From an uncultured Pseudoxanthomonas sp. (GTDB lineage Bacteria > Pseudomonadota > Gammaproteobacteria > Xanthomonadales > Xanthomonadaceae), in NCBI RefSeq assembly GCF_946886695.1, contig NZ_CAMPJD010000065.1, positions 1 to 17,433 on the forward strand: a stretch of 17,433 bases of DNA. Direction: 5' to 3'. Both the position numbers and the translations under genes were made by a program. Below the pieces are notes generated by a model. It saw nothing but the letters and a program-made list of their open reading frames with translations. It was not told where the DNA came from and did no database searches. Below, piece by piece: positions 1 to 6,286 of the stretch. Every line of letters begins with the position of its first letter. Position 1 is the stretch's first letter.

Positions 1-1233
1 GTCGAAGTCGGGCATCGACACGCGTTCCGGGTTGAGGAAGCGCTCGAACAGCAGGCCGTACGGCAACGGGTCCAGGTCGGTGATCTGCAACGCCCACGCC
101 ACCAGCGAGCCGGCACCGGAGCCACGGCCCGGGCCGATCGGGATGCCGTTGTTCTTTCCCCATTGGATGAAGTCGGCCACGATCAGGAAGTAACCGGGGA
201 ACCCCATCTTGCAGATGGTGTCCAGCTCGAAATCCAGCCGCTGCTCGTAGTCCTGGCGCGTGTGGCCGGGCGCCAGCGGATTCTTCTCCAGGCGCGCCTT
301 CAGGCCGTCGTGCGACTGGCTGCGGATCCAGCTGTCCAGTGTCTCGTCGTCGGGCACCGGATAGGCGGGCAGGAAGTACGTGCCCAGCCGCATCTCGATG
401 TTGCAGCGCTGCGCCAGCGCCAGCGTGTTGTCGATGGCATCCGGTACATCGGCGAACAGTGCGGCCATCTGTTCGGCCGACTTCATGTACTGCTCGGCAC
501 TGTAGTCGCGGGGGCGCTTGGGATCGTCCAGGACGCGGCCGGAGGAAATGCACACGCGTGCCTCGTGTGCCTCGAACCCGTCCGGCGACAGGAAGCGCAC
601 GTCATTGCTCGCGATCACGGGCAGGCCGCGTGCACCGGCGGCATGCAGGGCGAACGCATTGAAGGCTTCTTCGCCGTCGCGCTGCGTGCGGGTCAGTTCC
701 AGATGCAGGTCGTCGCCGAAGCTGCGCTGCCAGTCGGCCAGGTGCTGCTCGGCCAGGTCATGGCGCCCTCCTTGGGCCAGGCGCCCCGCCATGCTCTGCC
801 GCCCCATGATGGCGAACAGGCCCTCGTGGTCGGCGCGCAGCCAATCCGGATGGATGGCGACGCCGTCGGTGCGGTGGCCTTCCATCCATGCGCGCGAGAG
901 CAGGCGCGACAGCGAGAGATAGCCGTCGCGGTCGCGGCACAGCAGCGTCACCGGCCACGGCGCATCGCTGCCATCGGCCACGATCACGTCGGCGCCGGCG
1001 ATGGGCTTGATGCCCACGCCTTCGGCAGCCTTGTAGAACTTCACCAGAGCGAACAGGTTGTTGCGGTCGGTGACCGCCAGCGCGGGCATGCCGAGTTCGA
1101 CCGCGCGGCTCAGCAGGTTGGGCTGCTTGGCTTTCTTCGGATCGGCGTGGTCCGGTTTCTCGGGCACGCGGATGATCGAATCCGCGAGCGAAAACTCGGT
1201 GTGCAGGCGCAGGTGGACGAAACGGGAGGACAT
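1..1233 (-). CDS. dnaE: DNA polymerase III alpha subunit, N-terminal part (5' end present, truncated by window edge)
   Basis: Replicative DNA polymerase catalytic subunit. The visible 411 codons begin [18 protein letters not shown], the usual start of the PHP domain (about residues 1-280), and continue into the palm with the family-typical segments [13 protein letters not shown] and [16 protein letters not shown]. The window ends exactly at PDFD, whose two Asp residues (409 and 411) correspond to the catalytic pair Asp401/Asp403 of E. coli, so the third catalytic Asp and the fingers, tau-binding and OB regions lie outside. The ATG start gives the conserved N-terminus, although no strong Shine-Dalgarno is visible. 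An intrinsic terminator lies upstream, so the gene probably depends on its own promoter rather than on read-through from the lpx genes. Identification by motif is secure. Confidence 0.98.
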   Translation of the reverse strand, partial: MSSRFVHLRLHTEFSLADSIIRVPEKPDHADPKKAKQPNLLSRAVELGMPALAVTDRNNLFALVKFYKAAEGVGIKPIAGADVIVADGSDAPWPVTLLCRDRDGYLSLSRLLSRAWMEGHRTDGVAIHPDWLRADHEGLFAIMGRQSMAGRLAQGGRHDLAEQHLADWQRSFGDDLHLELTRTQRDGEEAFNAFALHAAGARGLPVIASNDVRFLSPDGFEAHEARVCISSGRVLDDPKRPRDYSAEQYMKSAEQMAALFADVPDAIDNTLALAQRCNIEMRLGTYFLPAYPVPDDETLDSWIRSQSHDGLKARLEKNPLAPGHTRQDYEQRLDFELDTICKMGFPGYFLIVADFIQWGKNNGIPIGPGRGSGAGSLVAWALQITDLDPLPYGLLFERFLNPERVSMPDFD

Positions 1234-1250
1234 GCCGGCTCGGAAGGCTG

Positions 1251-1286
1251 TCGGGGCAGCGTACCGGCGGCGGTGGGGAGGGGCAA
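1251..1286 (-). promoter_or_regulatory. Candidate sigma-70 promoter for dnaE
   Basis: On the minus strand a -35-like TTGCCC (1286-1281, 4/6 to consensus) is followed by exactly 17 nt and a -10-like TACGCT (1263-1258, 3/6). The predicted start is near 1251, giving a leader of about 18 nt before the dnaE ATG. It lies just downstream of the intrinsic terminator, where dnaE would need its own promoter. This rests on pattern only. Confidence 0.45.
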
Positions 1287-1326
1287 GGCTTGACTTTCCC
1301 GGGTCGACGGAATGTCCGCGACAGGG

Positions 1327-1353
1327 AAAAAGAAGCCGTCCGTGGGGACGGCT
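1327..1353 (-). terminator. Rho-independent terminator after the 138-residue gene
   Basis: Reading on the minus strand, a perfect 8-bp stem AGCCGTCC/GGACGGCT (1353-1346 and 1341-1334) closes a 4-nt loop CCAC and is followed by TCTTTTT. This is a classic intrinsic terminator 62 nt after the stop of the upstream gene and about 94 nt before the dnaE start. It should separate the lpx/rnhB transcription unit from dnaE. Confidence 0.85.
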
Positions 1354-1415
1354 CAGGGGAAACCCGAGGGCTCGGGTGGGATGGCCCGCGTACGGATGCG
1401 CGGACGACTACCGGA

Positions 1416-1832
1416 TCAGTGGATGCGGAACAGCGGCACCGGTTCCGGCGCATAGCTGGTGTCGCGCACGTGGCGCAGCTGGTGCTCCAGCGCTGCTTCG
1501 GCCACGCGCAGGACTTCCCAGTCGGCGCGGGTGAAATGCAGCGCATCCCGCGGGCAGCCGCGCAGCTGGGCTTCGAGATTGCGCAGCCGGCGGAAATCCA
1601 GGTAGCCGGCGGTCTCGTCGGCGATCAGGGTCCAGGTGGCTTCGTCCATCGGGACCGCGGTGGGTGTGCCCAGCGTGGCCATGGCCTGCTGCAGGCGGGA
1701 GCGCAGGACGGGGTCGCGCGTCCAGTCGCGGTCGGCCAGCATGCAGCGCAGCAGCTGCAGGCGTTCGTCGTCGATGGCATGTGCGGTGGAGGGCGGGGAA
1801 GGGGAAGGCAGGGATAGGGTGGACCGGGTCAT
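1416..1832 (-). CDS. Hypothetical protein, 138 aa, between rnhB and dnaE
   Basis: I do not recognise a family. The reading frame has strong GC3-rich codon choice (CTG, GCC, CGC dominate), consistent with a real gene. The start ATG is preceded by GAGG with a 7-nt spacing. The first 20 residues are Ser/Pro/Thr-rich and look disordered. From about residue 21 on the protein looks helical and charged (ERLQLLRCMLADRDW, then FRRLRNLEAQLRG, ending VPLFRIH). It has two Cys and several Trp, and no signal peptide or membrane segment. The gene is the last before an intrinsic terminator and lies 143 nt after rnhB, so it may be co-transcribed with it or have its own promoter. Function is unknown. Start choice is moderately sure. 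Confidence 0.75.
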   Translation of the reverse strand: MTRSTLSLPSPSPPSTAHAIDDERLQLLRCMLADRDWTRDPVLRSRLQQAMATLGTPTAVPMDEATWTLIADETAGYLDFRRLRNLEAQLRGCPRDALHFTRADWEVLRVAEAALEHQLRHVRDTSYAPEPVPLFRIH

Positions 1833-1975
1833 GACAAGCCTCGTGGGGCCGGTCCCGGCGGGGGGCGGGACCGCGTGACCATGCTGCCTGCCTGCACATG
1901 CGCGCGCGTCTGCAGGAAGCCATCGTGACCATGGACAGGGTGCCGTCGGTCATGCGCCGCTGGGCGCACCCGCGA
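1833..1975 (-). other. rnhB to hypothetical-gene intergenic region with leader hairpin and 10-bp direct repeats
   Basis: The minus-strand leader of the 138-residue gene contains a perfect 8-bp inverted repeat, CGGTCCCG (1873-1866) with CGGGACCG (1857-1850), around an 8-nt C-rich loop. It ends 17 nt before the start codon and has no T-tract, so it is not an ordinary terminator. A 10-bp direct repeat, cgtgaccatg on the plus strand, occurs at 1874-1883 and 1924-1933. No convincing -35/-10 pair was seen. Confidence 0.4.
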
Positions 1976-2581
1976 CTAGCGTGGTGCGAGAACGGCCCGC
2001 ACCGGAGCGAAGCTTTGCCGGTGGTGGGGACACGGCCCGTGTTCCGCCAGTGCGCGCAGGTGCGCGGGCGTCGGATAACCCTTGTGCACGGCGAAGCCGT
2101 ACTGCGGGAAGTCCTCGTGCATCTGCACCATCAGGCGGTCGCGCGACACCTTCGCCAGGATCGACGCCGCCATGATGGCGGGTTCGATCGCATCGCCGCC
2201 GACCAGTGTCTCGGCCATGCAGTCGAGACCCTTCGGGGCGCGGTTGCCGTCGATGCGTACCAGTTCCGGCAGCGGCTGCAGCGCAGCGATGGCGCGACGC
2301 ATGCCTTCCAGTGTCGCCTGCAGGATGTTGAGGCGATCGATTTCGTCGGGCTCGACGAATACCACCTGCCACGCGAGCGCACGCTCCTTGATCAACGGGA
2401 ACAGCGCTTCCCGTTTCGCTTCGCTGAGTTGTTTGGAATCGTTGAGGCCGGGAATAGGGCGTGACGCGTCCAGGATCACCGCGGCGACGGCGACCGGACC
2501 CGCAAGCGGTCCGCGGCCGGCTTCATCGACGCCGGCGACCAGGCGGACGTCGGGCATCGGGAACAGCGAGGCCGCGGTCAT
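1976..2581 (-). CDS. rnhB: Ribonuclease HII
   Basis: Cytoplasmic endonuclease that cuts RNA in RNA-DNA hybrids and removes misincorporated ribonucleotides. From the ATG at 2581 the protein is 201 aa, the usual RNase HII length. The DEDD active site is visible: [13 protein letters not shown] (Asp19, Glu20), [10 protein letters not shown] (Asp111) and [13 protein letters not shown] (Asp148). The reading frame stays open 20 codons further to a TTG at 2641, but those codons ([14 protein letters not shown]) come from an adjacent REP-type repeat and are unlikely to be native. An alternative ATG at 2557 also precedes the conserved core. No clear Shine-Dalgarno precedes either ATG, which is unusual here. 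In many proteobacteria rnhB directly follows lpxB. Here about 147 nt of repeat-bearing DNA separates them. Confidence 0.95.
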   Translation of the reverse strand: MTAASLFPMPDVRLVAGVDEAGRGPLAGPVAVAAVILDASRPIPGLNDSKQLSEAKREALFPLIKERALAWQVVFVEPDEIDRLNILQATLEGMRRAIAALQPLPELVRIDGNRAPKGLDCMAETLVGGDAIEPAIMAASILAKVSRDRLMVQMHEDFPQYGFAVHKGYPTPAHLRALAEHGPCPHHRQSFAPVRAVLAPR

Positions 2582-2594
2582 CGCGCGACGACCA

Positions 2595-2620
2595 CTGTAG
2601 GAGCGACGTAAGTCGCGACC
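2595..2620. repeat. REP-type palindromic repeat, copy 1 (right next to rnhB start)
   Basis: A 26-nt unit beginning ctgtaggagcgacg on the plus strand with an internal hairpin gcgac-GTAA-gtcgc. Its reverse complement matches copy 2 (2720-2745) at 25 of 26 positions, so the two form a facing inverted pair with a 99-nt spacer, the arrangement of a REPIN. Such GTAGGAGCGAC elements are dispersed, non-coding repeats in Xanthomonadaceae genomes (my recollection, not searched). Confidence 0.8.
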
Positions 2621-2719
2621 GTGGGAACGACATTCACGCAAACCCTTCTCCTGGCCAGCAGGAATGAAGCGGTGGCTTCTGCGGTGAGCGACGAAGACGT
2701 CGGGGCAGTCATGGTTTGA

Positions 2720-2745
2720 GGTCGCGACTCACGTCGCTCCTACAG
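2720..2745. repeat. REP-type palindromic repeat, copy 2 (overlaps the lpxB 3' end)
   Basis: A 26-nt unit, inverted relative to copy 1, with internal hairpin gcgac-TCAC-gtcgc and one mismatch (C for T) against the reverse complement of copy 1. It overlaps the end of lpxB: on the minus strand it supplies the final codons Val-Gly-Ala-Thr, the TGA stop and part of the preceding Ser codon. Confidence 0.8.
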
Positions 2746-3910
2746 AGGGGGCGATCAATTCCGCGACTGCCGCAGCAGCGCTTGCGGATGCATCCTGACG
2801 GAGTTTTTCGTGCAGCCGCTGGTAGGTCGGCTGCAGGGCCGCGACGGCCTTCGGCTCGCGGAACCAGCGCAGGACAGCGTCCGACAGCTGTTCCGGCGTG
2901 CAATCGTCCTGCATCAGTTCCGGCGCGATGTCTTCTCCCGCCAGCACGTTGGGCAGCGCATACCGCTCCACCTTCAGCATCCCGAGGCCCTTGACGATGC
3001 GGTAGGTCAGCGGGGCGATGCGGTAGCCCACCACCATCGGCCGCTTGCACAGCATGGCCTCCAGGGTGGCCGTGCCGGAGGCGAGCAGGACCACATCGCT
3101 GGCGATCATCGCCTCGCGCGCACGTCCGTCGAGCAGGTGCCACGCGGCGTCGGCACCGTGCGCGGCGAACTGTGCTTCCAGCGCCTGGCGGCAAGCCGCA
3201 TTGGCCGCTGGCACGACGATCTGCAGGCCCGGGATATGCGCGGCCACCCGGCGTGCCGCGTCGAAGAAGTCCGGCGCAAGCCTTGCGATCTCGCCAAGGC
3301 GGCTGCCGGGCAACACCGCCAGCACGAGGGCGTCGGGCGCGAGGCCGAGTGTGGTGCGCGCGGACACGCGATCGGGATCCAGCGGGATCTCGTCCGCCAT
3401 CGGATGGCCGACGAAGCGCGCGTCCACGGCGTGACGCGCATAGATCGGCGGTTCCATCGGGAACAGGCAGAGCACCCGGTCCGCGCTGCGGCCGATCTTC
3501 CCGGCGCGCTTTTCTCGCCACGCCCATACCGAGGGACTGACGTAATGCACGGTCCGGACGCCGCGCTCCTTCAACCAGCGTTCGACGCCGAGGTTGAAGT
3601 CGGGTGCGTCGATGCCGACGAACACATCGGGCTTCCAGTCCAGTACGCGCTGGCGGAACGCCTTACGCAGGCGCAGCAAGCGCGGCAGGTGGCGCAGTAC
3701 TTCGGCCAGGCCCATCACGGCGAGCTCGTTCGCGTCGAACCAGGTCTCGCAGCCGGCCGCACGCATCGCGTCGCCGCCGATGCCCGCGAACTCGGTATGC
3801 GGGAAGCGTTGCTTCAGCGCTTCGATGAGCCCCGCACCCAAGCCGTCGCCGGAAGCCTCGCCCGCGCACAGCGCGATGCGCATCGGCCGCGCCGCGGGTG
3901 TCGCTCCCAT
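2729..3910 (-). CDS. lpxB: Lipid-A-disaccharide synthase
   Basis: Inverting GT19-family glycosyltransferase that joins UDP-2,3-diacylglucosamine and lipid X to give the tetra-acylated disaccharide of lipid A, at the inner face of the inner membrane. The protein is 393 aa and shows the family blocks RIALCAGEASGDGLGAGLI near the N-terminus, FVGIDAPDFNLGVE, VHYVSPSVWAWREKR, LFPMEPPIY and the C-terminal-domain motif LLASGTATLEAMLCKRPMVVGY. The ATG at 3910 shares its A with the TGA of lpxA (TGATG), implying translational coupling. A GTG one codon earlier is an unlikely alternative. The last residues, VGAT, and the stop codon lie inside a REP-type repeat, so the native C-terminus may have been altered, outside the conserved fold. 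Confidence 0.97.
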   Translation of the reverse strand: MGATPAARPMRIALCAGEASGDGLGAGLIEALKQRFPHTEFAGIGGDAMRAAGCETWFDANELAVMGLAEVLRHLPRLLRLRKAFRQRVLDWKPDVFVGIDAPDFNLGVERWLKERGVRTVHYVSPSVWAWREKRAGKIGRSADRVLCLFPMEPPIYARHAVDARFVGHPMADEIPLDPDRVSARTTLGLAPDALVLAVLPGSRLGEIARLAPDFFDAARRVAAHIPGLQIVVPAANAACRQALEAQFAAHGADAAWHLLDGRAREAMIASDVVLLASGTATLEAMLCKRPMVVGYRIAPLTYRIVKGLGMLKVERYALPNVLAGEDIAPELMQDDCTPEQLSDAVLRWFREPKAVAALQPTYQRLHEKLRQDASASAAAAVAELIAPSVGAT

Positions 3911-4698
3911 CACCGCTGCAACGGCCGGTCGCCGCTGTCGATGAAGTGCAGCAGTGCCTTCACGTCGTCGCTGGCCTCGGCCTGTTCGGCGAGTTGCTGC
4001 TTGGCCTCCGCCAGCGGCAGGCCGGCGACGTACAGCGTGCGGTAGGCGCGCTTGATGGCGGCGACGCGGTCGGCGTCGAAGCCGCGTCGCTTCAGGCCTT
4101 CACTGTTGATGCCACGGGGCCGGCCGGCCGCATCCCCGGCGACCATGGTGAAGGGCGGCACATCACCGCTCAGCAGCACGCCCATGCCGATGAAGGCATG
4201 CGCGCCGACGCGGCAGAACTGGTGCACGCCAGCGAAGCCGCTCATGATCACCCAGTCCTCGATGATGACGTGGCCTGCCAGCGTCGAGTTGTTGGAGAAC
4301 ACGCAGTGGTTGCCGACGATGCAGTCGTGCGCCACGTGCGTATAAGCCAGCAGCATGTTGTCGTTGCCAACGCGGGTGATGCCGCCGCCGGTGCCGGTGC
4401 CGCGGTTCAGCGTGACGAATTCGCGCACCTGGTTGCGGTCGCCGATGACCAGTTCGACGCGTTCGCCCTTGTACTTCTTGTCCTGCGGATCCCCGCCGAT
4501 CGCGGCGTGGCCGACGAACACGTTGTCGCGGCCGATCCGCGTCGGGCCGGTGATGGTGCAGTGTGGACCGATCACCGTGCCGTCGCCGATCTCGACGTCG
4601 GGCCCGACGTAGGTGAACGGGCCGATGCGTACGCCCTCGCCGAGCACCGCGCTGGCGTTGACGACCGCGCTGGGATGGATGGCGGTGGGGGCGCTCAT
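3910..4698 (-). CDS. lpxA: Acyl-ACP--UDP-N-acetylglucosamine O-acyltransferase
   Basis: First enzyme of lipid A synthesis. It moves a 3-hydroxyacyl chain from ACP to the 3-OH of UDP-GlcNAc. The protein is 262 aa (E. coli 262), with the left-handed beta-helix hexapeptide repeats (for example [19 protein letters not shown]) through about residue 190 and a helical C-terminal domain starting at [12 protein letters not shown]. The catalytic His is His124 in [10 protein letters not shown] (E. coli His125), and His159 matches E. coli His160. At the position equivalent to the chain-length ruler Gly173 of E. coli there is Met172, as in the C10-selective Pseudomonas enzyme, which predicts a short hydroxyacyl chain. 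The start ATG lies 1 nt after the fabZ TGA, and the stop overlaps the lpxB ATG. Confidence 0.98.
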   Translation of the reverse strand: MSAPTAIHPSAVVNASAVLGEGVRIGPFTYVGPDVEIGDGTVIGPHCTITGPTRIGRDNVFVGHAAIGGDPQDKKYKGERVELVIGDRNQVREFVTLNRGTGTGGGITRVGNDNMLLAYTHVAHDCIVGNHCVFSNNSTLAGHVIIEDWVIMSGFAGVHQFCRVGAHAFIGMGVLLSGDVPPFTMVAGDAAGRPRGINSEGLKRRGFDADRVAAIKRAYRTLYVAGLPLAEAKQQLAEQAEASDDVKALLHFIDSGDRPLQR

Positions 4699-4699
4699 C

Positions 4700-5155
4700 T
4701 CAGCGGGTGTCCTCGGCGCACAGCACGTCGGCGCAGGCGACCTGTTCGCCGTTGACCGAGGCCACGCCGGTGTAGAAGGCCATGTTTCGGATCAGCCGCT
4801 TCAAGGTGACGTCCAGGTCGAGGCGGTCGCCTGGCACCACCATGCGGGTGAAGCGCGCGTTCTCCACTTTTACCATGTAGAACATGCGACCCGCCGTGTC
4901 GCCCCGGTGCGACAGCTGGGTCAGCAGGCCGCCGGCCTGCGCCAATGCCTCGATGATCAGCACGCCCGGCATGATCGGACGGTCCGGGAAATGGCCGGTG
5001 AAGAAGGGCTCGTTCTGGGTGATGTTCTTGTAGGCCAGCACGCGCTTGTCCTTCTCGAACTCCACCACGCGGTCCACCAGCAGGAACGGGTAGCGGTGTG
5101 GCAGCAGCTTGCGGATGGTGGCGGCGTCGACGGGCAGTTGCAGGTCCAGGGTCAT
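4700..5155 (-). CDS. fabZ: 3-hydroxyacyl-[acyl-carrier-protein] dehydratase FabZ
   Basis: Dehydrates 3-hydroxyacyl-ACP in fatty acid elongation and so competes with LpxA and LpxD for the same substrate. The protein is 151 aa, the normal length, with a single hot-dog fold. Catalytic residues are His55 in [15 protein letters not shown] and Glu69 in [11 protein letters not shown]. The start ATG at 5155 shares its A with the TGA of lpxD. The frame stays open upstream through lpxD because of high GC, but the conserved N-terminus ([21 protein letters not shown]) fixes this start. It is embedded between lpxD and lpxA, as in most proteobacteria, where joint control balances membrane phospholipid against lipid A. 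Confidence 0.98.
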   Translation of the reverse strand: MTLDLQLPVDAATIRKLLPHRYPFLLVDRVVEFEKDKRVLAYKNITQNEPFFTGHFPDRPIMPGVLIIEALAQAGGLLTQLSHRGDTAGRMFYMVKVENARFTRMVVPGDRLDLDVTLKRLIRNMAFYTGVASVNGEQVACADVLCAEDTR

Positions 5156-6174
5156 CAGGTTTCCTTGTCGGCCGCCAGCACGCGTCGTGCCAAGGCGTCC
5201 AGTTGCTTGAATCGGGCGGCGTTCTTGCGCCAGGTACGGTTGTCGGTCAGCGGCGTGCCGCTGGAATATTCGCCGGGTTCGGTGATCGAACTGGTCACCA
5301 GCGACATGGCAGTGACCACCACGCGGTCGCAGATCTCCAGGTGGCCCAGCACGCCCGCGGCACCGCCGATCAGGCAGTAGCGGCCGATGCGCGCACTGCC
5401 GGCGGCGGCGCTGCAGCCGGCCATCGCGGTATGCGCGCCGATACGGACGTTGTGGCCGATCTGGATCTGGTTGTCGAGGCGGACGTCTTCTTCCAGCACC
5501 GTGTCGTCGAGCGCGCCGCGGTCGATGGTGGTGTTGGCGCCGATTTCGCAGTCGTCGCCGATCACCACGCCGCCCAGCTGCGGCACCTTGATCCAGTGGC
5601 CGCTGTCCATCGCCAGTCCGAAACCATCGGCGCCGATCACGGCACCTGGATGGACGAGTACGCGCTGGCCCAGGCGCACGCGCGTGACCAGGGTGACGCG
5701 GGCGATCAGCTCGCAACCGTCGCCCACGAGGCAGTCGTCGCCGATCACGCAACCGGGGCCGATGACGGTACCCTCGCCGATGACGCTGCGCGCGCCCACC
5801 GTGACGAACGGACCCACGTGGGCGCCCGGCGCGATGCGAGCGGTCGGATCGATCACGGCGCCGGTGTGCACTCCCGGTGCACGGTCCGGTTTGCTCTCGA
5901 ACAGTGCGGCCATGCGGGCGAAGGCGGCGTAGGGGTCCTTGGCGATCAGGACGGCGCCGGTTGCGGCGTCGGCATCGTCCGCCCGCAGCACGATCAGGCT
6001 GGCCCGGCTGTCGGCCAGCTGGGCCCGATAGCGGGTATTGGCGAGGAAGGCGAGCTGCCCGGCGTCGGCCCGCGCCAGCGTGGCGACGCCGTGGATGCGG
6101 AGGTCCGTATCGCCGCGCAGTTCGAGCCCGAAGCGCTCGGCCAGCTCGCCAGCGGTAAAGGATGGGAAGGTCAT
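5155..6174 (-). CDS. lpxD: UDP-3-O-(3-hydroxyacyl)glucosamine N-acyltransferase
   Basis: Third step of lipid A synthesis, adding the N-linked 3-hydroxyacyl chain to UDP-3-O-acyl-GlcN. The protein is 339 aa (E. coli 341). An N-terminal uridine-binding domain occupies about residues 1-100 (with LRIHGVATLARADAGQLAFL), followed by a long left-handed beta-helix of hexapeptide repeats and a C-terminal helix (residues about 310-339). The catalytic His is His241 in QIQIGHNVRIGAHT (E. coli His239), and His278 in GVLGHLEI matches E. coli His276. The gene begins 112 nt after bamA with no skp/ompH between them, and its stop overlaps the fabZ start (TGATG). The Shine-Dalgarno is weak. Confidence 0.98.
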   Translation of the reverse strand: MTFPSFTAGELAERFGLELRGDTDLRIHGVATLARADAGQLAFLANTRYRAQLADSRASLIVLRADDADAATGAVLIAKDPYAAFARMAALFESKPDRAPGVHTGAVIDPTARIAPGAHVGPFVTVGARSVIGEGTVIGPGCVIGDDCLVGDGCELIARVTLVTRVRLGQRVLVHPGAVIGADGFGLAMDSGHWIKVPQLGGVVIGDDCEIGANTTIDRGALDDTVLEEDVRLDNQIQIGHNVRIGAHTAMAGCSAAAGSARIGRYCLIGGAAGVLGHLEICDRVVVTAMSLVTSSITEPGEYSSGTPLTDNRTWRKNAARFKQLDALARRVLAADKET

Positions 6175-6238
6175 AGGGCGCGTAGTTTAGCCCCTGCGGC
6201 CCGCGAAACGCTTCCACGGTGGCGTATGGTGGACAGCA

Positions 6239-6262
6239 GACGGGGGGCTTGCGCCCCCCGTC
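6239..6262 (-). promoter_or_regulatory. Strong GNRA-capped hairpin between bamA and lpxD
   Basis: On the minus strand GACGGGGGGC and GCCCCCCGTC form a perfect 10-bp stem around the tetraloop GCAA, starting 24 nt after the bamA stop. No T-tract follows, so it is not a textbook intrinsic terminator. It could act as a 3'-end stabiliser, a processing site, or a partial terminator adjusting lpxD expression relative to bamA. The remaining sequence before lpxD holds a weak sigma-E-like match, GGAAGCG (6215-6209), 17 nt, GCTAA (6191-6187), which I do not trust on its own. Confidence 0.6.
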
Positions 6263-6286
6263 GAATCGCCCGCATGGACGCTGGGA

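Noticed and set aside
163..1293. Long plus-strand open frame of 376 codons opposite dnaE
   Set aside because: It lies antisense to a clear dnaE reading frame. High GC leaves the opposite strand open, and the translation has no recognisable motifs.
2810..4045. Plus-strand open frame of 411 codons opposite lpxB
   Set aside because: Antisense shadow of lpxB with His/Gln/Arg/Ala-rich composition typical of such shadows.
6187..6215. Sigma-E-like promoter before lpxD (GGAAGCG, 17 nt, GCTAA)
   Set aside because: The -35 matches poorly and the predicted leader would be only about six nt. The bamA candidate is clearly better.
5156..6217. In-frame upstream extension of fabZ through lpxD to 6217
   Set aside because: Arg/Pro-rich out-of-frame translation of lpxD. 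The FabZ family starts at the ATG at 5155, which overlaps the lpxD stop.
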